Source: UBA5976 sp037137575
GTDB taxonomy: Bacteria; Actinomycetota; Actinomycetes; S36-B12; UBA5976
Direction of reading: 5' to 3'
Length of the DNA stretch: 15,407 bases
Assembly (NCBI GenBank): GCA_037137575.1
Contig: JBAXKB010000024.1
Location: 1-15,407 of the forward strand
Positions 1 through 5,958 of the stretch are shown piece by piece. The position numbers and the translations under genes were made by a program. Under the pieces are notes generated by a model, which ran no database searches, had not been told where the DNA came from, and worked only from the letters and a program-made list of their open reading frames with translations. Within the stretch, counting starts at the first letter, position 1. Each line of letters starts with the position of its first letter.

Positions 1-1067
1 ATAGTGCATGTTCCTAGAGCGACAGGATGTACCTTACCTGTCACAACTGTGCAAATAGTTGGTGTTGAACTAGTAAAGGTAGTTGTACCAGCATCGGCGG
101 AAGCCTCGAGTGTCTGATTAGCTGAGGTCAAGGACATGTTAACTAATGGTGTCCAGTCGATAGTGTTTATCCCTTTTAAAACAGTAAGGGAGCGGGTTAC
201 GGCCTTAGCTGCACCATAAATTTCGTCACCAAGATTTTTTGCAGATAATTTGCAAGTACCCGGCTTTACTGGTGTGACATCTAAATCAGTAACTAAGCAG
301 ACAAGTGGTGTTGTGCTAGTCACTTGGGTTACCCCGCCAGTTTCAGTCACCTCTAATGTTTGGACATCTCCATAATTCATAGCCGAAGGTGCGGTGAAGT
401 AAATGCTGTTCTTCGTAGCGACAGACTTTAGAGTCTTAGCTGCAATAGCACTGTTGCCCAAGTAGTTTGTGGTTCGCAATCTAAATGCATAACCAAATCC
501 GTTAGTTAGGTCCGTGATAACAATTGGATTGCTAGTTGCGCTTTGCCAAGTAGCACCAGCATCCAATGAATAACCAACATCTGTAATGGTTGAACCGTTT
601 GAGCTGCCAAGTGTGTAATTGATACCAAGAGTTTGACTCTCGGATGTGTCGATAGTTTTGATCACGGGAACAGTTGGCACTTTAGGTGCAACGGCTGATG
701 GCGCCATACTCACAAACTCAGAATTCTGCGATTGCCCCACTCTGTTAATCGCATACACGACAAAGTCATAGAGCTTATTGTTTGTCAGGTTCGCGAAAGT
801 ATATGAAGTGGCAGAAGAGTTGGGAAATGCCGACAGAGTTACTGGTCCATTTGAAGCCAGGACTCGGTAGCTAGTTATTGCTGAACCACCGTTATTTGCT
901 GGCGCGGTCCACCTAACTGTGGCAATTGTGTTTCCGCTGGTCACCTGTACATTTTGCGGGGCATCAGGAACAGTTACGACTGGAACAGATAAAGCTGGGC
1001 TGATCAGAAAAACAAATGCTGATGCAACTGCCAATGTCGTCGATTTTAGGACTCGCGTGCCGCGCAT
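1..1067 (-). CDS. Secreted FN3/Ig-like repeat protein, N-terminal part (runs off left edge)
   Basis: The minus strand is open from an ATG at 1067 to the window edge, giving about 355 residues with no stop, so the C-terminus is missing. The N-terminus looks like a signal peptide: MRGTRVLKS followed by a hydrophobic stretch (LAVASAFVFLISPALS), so export is likely. Next come two fibronectin type III-like domains (about residues 30-120 and 125-218; the first has VRWTAPANNGGSAITSYRV and YDFVVYAINRVG). They are followed by two Ig-like repeats, each with a Cys pair (VCLV...GTCKL and TICTV...GTCT), a pattern common in actinobacterial surface proteins. An in-frame ATG at 1079 would add MWEK. I prefer 1067 because a GGGA lies just upstream and the signal peptide is tidier. 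The role is unknown; adhesion or cell-surface structure is plausible. It precedes no other visible gene in its direction. Confidence 0.8.
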   Translation of the reverse strand, partial: MRGTRVLKSTTLAVASAFVFLISPALSVPVVTVPDAPQNVQVTSGNTIATVRWTAPANNGGSAITSYRVLASNGPVTLSAFPNSSATSYTFANLTNNKLYDFVVYAINRVGQSQNSEFVSMAPSAVAPKVPTVPVIKTIDTSESQTLGINYTLGSSNGSTITDVGYSLDAGATWQSATSNPIVITDLTNGFGYAFRLRTTNYLGNSAIAAKTLKSVATKNSIYFTAPSAMNYGDVQTLEVTETGGVTQVTSTTPLVCLVTDLDVTPVKPGTCKLSAKNLGDEIYGAAKAVTRSLTVLKGINTIDWTPLVNMSLTSANQTLEASADAGTTTFTSSTPTICTVVTGKVHPVALGTCT

Positions 1068-1207
1068 TTTTTCCCACATTCAAGTAAGCCGGATTGGCTA
1101 CCTTCAGTTAATCACAAACCGTTGAGAATGCACACAGATCAGCAACCAAGAGAGTGAATATTGGCTAAACCTTGGATAACCGTTTGAGTAGCCAGAAAAA
1201 CCAGTAT

Positions 1208-2515
1208 TTAAATTTTTCGCCGAGTCGGTATTTTAGCGGCCAATCTAATAAGTAAGTAATCGAACTTTAGTCGCTTATTGAAATGTGTTACCGAGTCTGG
1301 CACTTCCCTGCTCTCAACCCAGACAATGTTGCTTCGCTTGGCCAGACGATACCGCGCTAGAGACATCAGATTTGTCCGAGTTGGGGTTAGCGAAGGTTTT
1401 GCACGAACCGGCGGAACAAACTTTCTACCAATTCTGCGAAGAGCAATCCGTGCCCTAATTCCATCCTGGCGATGACGCAAGGTAGCGTTCTGGGATTCGA
1501 GCAGGCGCTTGACCGGCAATTGCGTAAATGCGACATTACCTTTCGCTGACGCAGACTGTAACGCGACTAAAGCGCTCGCAGATCGAACCAGCACTACTGA
1601 AGTTCCAAGAGCGTCTTCACTTTCAGGTTTCAACCACGCATCGCCGAATACAACATCAGCCATTTCTGCGCCCACATCATCACAGAAGTCGCATAGCAAT
1701 GGCTTAAATAAACCGAATTGCCAGCCACCATTTGGGACATCACTCATCAGACTTGTTGCTACTTGCTCGTTACTTTCAACCTGATACCCATATTTACTAG
1801 CGGGCCGGTCCGCGATTTTGGTGCGGTAGTCAATCAAGTCGCCTTTCGATGGCTTGCTGCATGCAACAAGATATTCGGTCCAGGACTTAGATTTCCAATG
1901 ACCACAGAAAAAAGAAACAAAATGCTGGATAGAGCCAAAACGTTCTGGGTCTGATTGTGACAGTCTTCTAACCGCCGCGGTAAAACAGGGGTTAGCCACG
2001 ATTGCGACTTTAGATTCACCAGCAACAAATTCGGCTAGTTTGTGCAAGTCCACAGGGAAGTAGCGGGTTTTACAGCTTGCGCGCACTTCATCGCTCGACT
2101 TTGATTTCACATATTCGAAACCGCCGCCAGTTTTTTGCGCGACATGGACAACCGCATCAACCAAACCTTCATCCAAAATTTCACTGAGGTACTCGGTGAG
2201 CATTCCGCCGCTACTGCTATTAGCTCGCTGGCTTGTCGTACTGTGGCCAACAAGAGCAGTTCTTATAGGACCCATTCTTGTAATTTGATCTAGCTCTGGA
2301 AACGTTGCTGCCGATTCAGCGCTAAGGGTTCTTGTTCCATGAACTGCTGGGCATACGGAGAACCCTCGCCCATCATCATCGCCAACACGCACTGGCAAAG
2401 GCATGGGACCAGCAGTGTCCAACTTCCAAGTTTCAGGAGCGACAACAGCACACAGCCCACAGCCAATACACAAACCTGATTGAACCACTTGATCGATGGA
2501 CTTTAGTTTCTTCAA
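1208..2515 (-). CDS. FrhB-like (coenzyme F420 hydrogenase/dehydrogenase beta subunit family) Fe-S flavoprotein
   Basis: The 435-residue protein matches the FrhB/FdhB architecture. Near the N-terminus is a CxxCxxC cluster (C16, C19, C22) whose fourth ligand may be C55 (in VCP). Next come the family's SSGGMLTEYL segment (101-110) and NPCFTAAVRRL (176-185), and the C-terminal hallmark CDFCDD (275-280) with ADVVFGDAW (286-294). Family members bind 4Fe-4S and FAD and pass electrons to or from F420, ferredoxin or another acceptor. Related proteins are often encoded beside polysaccharide pyruvyl transferases, as here, where their substrate is not established. The start is TTG, supported by GGAG eight bases upstream; the nearby ATG at 2526 is out of frame and stops after four codons. 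A putative -10 box lies at 2552-2557. It is divergent from the ATP-grasp gene. The redox role is family knowledge; a link to glycan synthesis is inference. Confidence 0.83.
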   Translation of the reverse strand: MKKLKSIDQVVQSGLCIGCGLCAVVAPETWKLDTAGPMPLPVRVGDDDGRGFSVCPAVHGTRTLSAESAATFPELDQITRMGPIRTALVGHSTTSQRANSSSGGMLTEYLSEILDEGLVDAVVHVAQKTGGGFEYVKSKSSDEVRASCKTRYFPVDLHKLAEFVAGESKVAIVANPCFTAAVRRLSQSDPERFGSIQHFVSFFCGHWKSKSWTEYLVACSKPSKGDLIDYRTKIADRPASKYGYQVESNEQVATSLMSDVPNGGWQFGLFKPLLCDFCDDVGAEMADVVFGDAWLKPESEDALGTSVVLVRSASALVALQSASAKGNVAFTQLPVKRLLESQNATLRHRQDGIRARIALRRIGRKFVPPVRAKPSLTPTRTNLMSLARYRLAKRSNIVWVESREVPDSVTHFNKRLKFDYLLIRLAAKIPTRRKI

Positions 2516-2551
2516 AATCTAGGCTCCATATCTTGACCTGTCGTAACTGTG

Positions 2552-2557
2552 ATACTA
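2552..2557 (-). promoter_or_regulatory. Putative -10 box of the FrhB-like gene
   Basis: On the minus strand this reads TAGTAT, preceded by CGG, very like the -10 proposed for the glycosyltransferase (CGGGTAGTAT). It would start a leader of about 30 nt containing the GGAG ribosome site before the TTG. No convincing -35 is seen at the right distance, and the inverted repeat at 2560-2584 occupies that position. Confidence 0.35.
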
Positions 2558-2559
2558 CC

Positions 2560-2584
2560 GTTTGAAAGGCAAACCTCTTCAAAC
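2560..2584. repeat. Inverted repeat / hairpin in the divergent intergenic region
   Basis: GTTTGAAAGG, loop CAAA, then CCT-C-TTCAAAC: a 10-bp stem with one bulged C and a four-base loop. It lies between the divergent FrhB-like and ATP-grasp genes, directly upstream of the putative minus-strand -10. No T-run follows on either strand, so it is not a standard terminator. An operator for a dimeric regulator, or a structured leader, fits better. Confidence 0.5.
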
Positions 2585-2688
2585 TAATCCGTCAAAGACA
2601 GGTTGTCCGGGACTTTTCCTTCAGACTTTTATCACCTGGTTGATAGCACTAGAGTTAGATAAACAGCAATTTGAATGCGGATTGGCAC

Positions 2689-3570
2689 ATGGCGACATTG
2701 AAATTTAAAGATCGATTCAAGAAAATCATGGACCAAAGTCCACTTCTGTACCGAACAATAATGTTTTATAGAATCCATGGTCGATTTCCAAATCTGATTA
2801 AACCCAAATTGTTTAATGACAAGATGACCTGGCGAATTCTTTTTGACCGCAGAGATTTCGTGGTTTGGGCCTGTGACAAACTACAAATGAAAGATCAGGC
2901 AAAAAGCCGTTGCCCTGAAATTTTGATTCCAGAAACCTTGGCTGTTTTTACAAACATTTCCGAGATTGCCGATTTTGATTTAACCGGCGACTGGGTACTG
3001 AAAGAAATTGCTGGCAGCGGCCAGGTGTTTTTTGGTAATGGAAATCTTGATTCCGAAGAGTATGCGAAGTTAGAAACAATAACTGAATCTTGGGAACTTA
3101 AGACGAAGAATCGTCGAGAACGAGAGTGGGGCTATAGCCAGGCCCGAAGAGGCTACTTTGTCGAGCGTCGAATCACGCTAGAAGACTTGCCAGACTACAA
3201 ATTCCACACTTTTGATGGTGTTGTGCAATTTGTTTCAGTTCACTATGGGCGCCGACTTGATCACCGCCATGCCGTCTTTACCCCAGAAGGGATTCTGCTT
3301 CCAATCAAAGTAGGTAGAGAAACCCCGAATGCCGAAACACCACTTCCGCTTAATTTTCAAAAAATGAGACAGTTCGCAGAAAAGCTTGGTAGCGGAATCG
3401 ACTACGTTCGAATCGATTTTTACTCACATGACGGTGAAATCTATTTTGGGGAATACACCCCATACTTCGCATCAGGACTTTGGAAAATCGATCCGCCAAA
3501 ATACGAAGAAATCTGGGGAGAATTCTGGAATCTGCCCAAGTACAAAGATGTTAGAGCCAAGCGCAAGTAG
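2689..3570 (+). CDS. TupA-like ATP-grasp protein
   Basis: The protein matches the TupA-like ATP-grasp family, named after a teichuronopeptide biosynthesis protein. Seen in order: the N-terminal segment KPKLFNDKMTWRILFDRRD, the LIPETL segment, the nucleotide-binding WVLKEIAGSGQ (K105 and GSG 109-111 counted from ATG 2689), and the metal-binding end YVRIDFY...IYFGEYTPY, with the acidic residues expected of ATP-grasp enzymes. Such proteins are thought to form amide or ester bonds using ATP, probably joining amino acids or similar groups to glycans; the substrate here is unknown. Length (293 residues) is normal for the family. The open frame extends to a TTG at 2671 (six more residues), which has no ribosome site but lies 10 nt after a TTAGAT box. 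ATG 2689 has only a weak CGGA. The start is therefore uncertain. The pyruvyl transferase follows 75 bp downstream on the same strand. Confidence 0.8.
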   Translation: MATLKFKDRFKKIMDQSPLLYRTIMFYRIHGRFPNLIKPKLFNDKMTWRILFDRRDFVVWACDKLQMKDQAKSRCPEILIPETLAVFTNISEIADFDLTGDWVLKEIAGSGQVFFGNGNLDSEEYAKLETITESWELKTKNRREREWGYSQARRGYFVERRITLEDLPDYKFHTFDGVVQFVSVHYGRRLDHRHAVFTPEGILLPIKVGRETPNAETPLPLNFQKMRQFAEKLGSGIDYVRIDFYSHDGEIYFGEYTPYFASGLWKIDPPKYEEIWGEFWNLPKYKDVRAKRK

Positions 3571-3633
3571 TTATTAGATTTCCCAGCAAGCAGGGCAGAC
3601 ATGAATGCTTATCGTTATTTATGTGAAAGAAAC

Positions 3634-3639
3634 TAAGAT
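3634..3639 (+). promoter_or_regulatory. Putative -10 box (TAAGAT) for leaderless pyruvyl transferase mRNA
   Basis: TAAGAT ends six bases before the ATG at 3646, so transcription would begin at or next to the start codon. No good Shine-Dalgarno sequence precedes this ATG, consistent with a leaderless message. No clear -35 is present. It would let this gene be transcribed independently of the ATP-grasp gene upstream. Confidence 0.45.
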
Positions 3640-3645
3640 GTAAAT

Positions 3646-4824
3646 ATGAAAACTCCTAGATTTGTTAGCGACTTTCGTCAACGGGCAAGACTGCGCGCCA
3701 TAGATAAATTTCTAGATAATTACAAAATTCCGCAAACGCAAAAAAATGGCAATGTAGCTTTATGGGCTGCCCCTCGCCTGCTAACAAATGTTGGAGATCG
3801 CGCCCTAGTTCAAGGAGCAATCGCTGGGATAGGTGCTGATTCCACAGTTTTGTTGACCCGAGATACCGGTTTCATTGGGTTAGCGCCAAATAAAGAAGTA
3901 AAGCTCTCCCCTGCACTGGCATCAGGTTCCGCATCAGATTTCAAAACTGCATTTATGCAACTAGCTACAGATATAGCCAGTTGCAAGAAATTCATTATGA
4001 TTGGCGCCGACATAATGGACGGTAAGTACAGCCCTGAAGGCGCATGGCGCAGGTGGCGTATCGCCGCGTGGATGCAAAAAAATCTTGGTGATGCTGCTGT
4101 TATTTCCATGAGCTGGAATGAAAGTCCTCATGCGCAAGCGCTAAGCGCCATCAAACACAGCGACTCTGTCGGTGTGACTATCTTCTGTCGAGACGAAATT
4201 TCGCAGGAAAGACTTGCCAAAGAAAATGTCTCCTCTGTCTTTGCTGCTGATGTTTCGTTTATCAGAACTGACAAAATCGAACCGAGTTCTGAGATTACCG
4301 AATGGTTTAAAAGCGGAAAACAAAACATAATCGTTACAGTCAGCGACTGGGTGGTCAACGATCCAGCGATGAAGCAACTACTGATTCAGAAATTAACAGG
4401 ATTAGATCCCACAAGTTTCCAAATTCTTTACGTGCCCATGGTTACAGATGGTTCCAGTACAGACTATGAAGCTTGCGAAATGCTTTCAATGGCAACAGGA
4501 GGCAAAGTTTTATCCTCATTGCCAAATCCGGGCGAATTACGCTGGATTGCCAGCAGGAGCATATTCGGAATCTCGGCACGCATGCACTGCTGCCTTCTGG
4601 GTTTTGCTGCTGGCATGCCTGCTATCGGCATTGAATACCAAGGAAAATTTAAAGGCACTTTTATGACTTTCGGTCACTTGCGATTTGCTATCTCGCCAGC
4701 AAATTTTGTAGACGAATTTAGCAATCGGTTTGACGAGATCTTGGTGGATCACGCGAAACTAAGATCTGAATTGGAAGCGCAAGTTAGTGACGTTTCTTTG
4801 CTCGCTCGAAAAGCGACTAGTTAG
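3646..4824 (+). CDS. Polysaccharide pyruvyl transferase family protein
   Basis: A 392-residue protein of the polysaccharide pyruvyl transferase family (CsaB/WcaK/AmsJ type). The N-terminal NVGDRALVQGAI (48-59) matches the family's NxGDxA motif. The C-terminal ISARMHCCLLGFAAGMPAIG (from 309), followed by EYQGKFKGTF, matches the RxH segment and the conserved end. Known members move pyruvate from phosphoenolpyruvate to a sugar to make a ketal, which adds negative charge to surface glycans and can anchor S-layer proteins; some family members have other roles. No signal peptide or membrane segment is seen, so it is probably cytoplasmic. The ATG is preceded by a TAAGAT box rather than a ribosome site. 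The 3' end overlaps the convergent glycosyltransferase by 8 bp. A role in decorating the glycan made by the neighbouring genes is inference. Confidence 0.85.
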   Translation: MKTPRFVSDFRQRARLRAIDKFLDNYKIPQTQKNGNVALWAAPRLLTNVGDRALVQGAIAGIGADSTVLLTRDTGFIGLAPNKEVKLSPALASGSASDFKTAFMQLATDIASCKKFIMIGADIMDGKYSPEGAWRRWRIAAWMQKNLGDAAVISMSWNESPHAQALSAIKHSDSVGVTIFCRDEISQERLAKENVSSVFAADVSFIRTDKIEPSSEITEWFKSGKQNIIVTVSDWVVNDPAMKQLLIQKLTGLDPTSFQILYVPMVTDGSSTDYEACEMLSMATGGKVLSSLPNPGELRWIASRSIFGISARMHCCLLGFAAGMPAIGIEYQGKFKGTFMTFGHLRFAISPANFVDEFSNRFDEILVDHAKLRSELEAQVSDVSLLARKATS

Positions 4825-5923
4825 ACATCAAGGCCTCGTACAGCAGAGAATGCTGCAAGACATAATTGTCCCAGCCTCGCGTCTTCATGAAATCTCGAGC
4901 TGCCTGAGACATCAACTCACATTCGGTTGAATTTAACGAGCCTGCATACTGAATAGCAGATGCTAGCGCCTGCGCACCACCGTCAGCCGGATACCAAAGA
5001 GCCGCTTCCCTTGGCACCCAAGCCAGACTTTCCCAATCCGGAAGTATCAATGGTGTCCCTGCTGCCAAAGCTAAATTTATGAAACCGGAATTTGAGATGT
5101 CCCTAAATGGGCAAACCAGAAAATCACTAGCTTGCAATAAATTAGCTAACTCCGAGTCTGGCAAAAATGAAAAATTGGTTTCCAGAGAATGGCCGCGAGC
5201 CTTCACAGTCTCGGTCAACTCGATCACTTGGGATACGAATTCGCTATCGTCGATTGCGCCACTTAATAAGAAACGATTATTGCTATCTTGAAGCAAAATA
5301 CTCTGCAAGAAAATATCTGGACCTTTATAGGGCTTCATGTGACCGATTGCCGAAAATAATTTTTGATTTTCGCCGATGTGTAGATTCTCGCGGGTTGTAA
5401 TTCTTGACTCGGTTGGCACTAATGTCGGTTCCGCTGCAGGTATTATGACAACATTTTTTGCACCCAACTCATTTGTTAGTCGGGTCGCGACTGATTCACT
5501 GAGCGCAATTACCGCACTGCAATGCTGAACCAAGTGTTTGCGAGCAGCCAGATTGTCCTCAAATACATGGCCCATAGGCATAAAATTGTGCGCAGTCCAT
5601 ACGACTTTAAGGTTAACCAATCTGGTTACTGACATGAATAACTTGTACCAAAGATAGAAAAATTTATCGGCATAGCGACCGCTTGGGCTTGGCGGCCGAA
5701 ATACCCCGAGCATCCAATGGATGTGCAATATTCGGTAGCCTGCCACTCGATGTATCAAAGGATAGATCGGCGATAAAAGTATTATCAAGCCAACTTTACT
5801 TATGCGAGCTTTCGATTTTTTGACTCGCAATCCAGACTTGCTAACTGCAGAGACCAAGCTGTTTACATGAATATTATCAATCCAGACATAGTGCAAAACC
5901 GCGACTTTGCTCTTAGACTCCAC
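4817..5923 (-). CDS. GT-B fold glycosyltransferase (GT4/GT1-like)
   Basis: A 368-residue protein with the two-domain GT-B layout. The N-terminal half has HIHW (67-70) and VVWTAHNFMP (107-116), the usual acceptor-side HxxW/HN pattern. The C-terminal half has FSAIGHMKPYKG (190-201) and DFLVCPFRDISNSG (267-280), followed by LALAAGTPLI, which matches the nucleotide-sugar-binding region of retaining glycosyltransferases. It probably moves a sugar from a nucleotide sugar to a lipid-linked or growing glycan at the inner membrane face; sugar and acceptor cannot be read from the sequence. The start is GTG, seven bases after a TAGTAT -10 box and with no ribosome site, so the message may be leaderless. 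It is divergent from the ABC exporter (35-bp gap) and its last 8 bp overlap the end of the pyruvyl transferase gene. Confidence 0.85.
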   Translation of the reverse strand: MESKSKVAVLHYVWIDNIHVNSLVSAVSKSGLRVKKSKARISKVGLIILLSPIYPLIHRVAGYRILHIHWMLGVFRPPSPSGRYADKFFYLWYKLFMSVTRLVNLKVVWTAHNFMPMGHVFEDNLAARKHLVQHCSAVIALSESVATRLTNELGAKNVVIIPAAEPTLVPTESRITTRENLHIGENQKLFSAIGHMKPYKGPDIFLQSILLQDSNNRFLLSGAIDDSEFVSQVIELTETVKARGHSLETNFSFLPDSELANLLQASDFLVCPFRDISNSGFINLALAAGTPLILPDWESLAWVPREAALWYPADGGAQALASAIQYAGSLNSTECELMSQAARDFMKTRGWDNYVLQHSLLYEALMSN

Positions 5924-5924
5924 G

Positions 5925-5939
5925 GGGTAAATACTACCC
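5925..5939. repeat. Inverted repeat GGGTA-N5-TACCC in the divergent promoter
   Basis: Perfect 5-bp arms (5925-5929 and 5935-5939) around a 5-bp spacer. It overlaps the -10 box and the putative transcript start of the glycosyltransferase. It could be an operator that controls one or both divergent genes, but arms this short may be chance. Confidence 0.3.
5931..5936 (-). promoter_or_regulatory. Putative -10 box (TAGTAT) for leaderless glycosyltransferase mRNA
   Basis: Read on the minus strand, TAGTAT is followed by seven bases and then the GTG start codon, placing the likely transcript start at the GTG. It lies inside an inverted repeat GGGTA-N5-TACCC (5925-5939), a possible operator. A second, opposite -10 box lies only 10 bp away. 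Confidence 0.5.
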
Positions 5940-5946
5940 GAACAGG

Positions 5947-5952
5947 TATGAT
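5947..5952 (+). promoter_or_regulatory. Putative -10 box (TATGAT) for leaderless ABC exporter mRNA
   Basis: TATGAT matches the TATAAT consensus at five of six positions and is followed by exactly six bases before the ATG at 5959. No Shine-Dalgarno sequence fits in this space, so a leaderless message is the simplest reading. No clear -35 is seen. Confidence 0.55.
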
Positions 5953-5958
5953 TCAGTT

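Larger units (their letters stand above)
2536..2603. repeat. Outer inverted repeat ACCTGTC...GACAGGT enclosing the hairpin
   Basis: ACCTGTC at 2536-2542 pairs perfectly with GACAGGT at 2597-2603. Its centre (about 2569.5) is within 3 bp of the centre of the inner repeat (2572), so the two are nearly concentric. The outer left arm lies within the leader of the FrhB-like gene if the -10 at 2552-2557 is right. A seven-base match alone could be chance. Confidence 0.35.

Noticed and set aside
36..51. A 16-base stretch resembling 2536-2551 (14 of 16 bases the same)
   Set aside because: The left copy lies within coding sequence for an Ig-like repeat, and only two copies were noticed; probably chance rather than a regulatory repeat.
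919..1125. Plus-strand 68-codon frame over the start of the FN3 protein gene
   Set aside because: The opposite strand is open over the whole region and encodes a signal peptide plus FN3 domains, which explains the sequence better.
3810..4109. Minus-strand open frame of 99 codons inside the pyruvyl transferase gene
   Set aside because: Antisense to a family-matched gene and without any recognisable motif.
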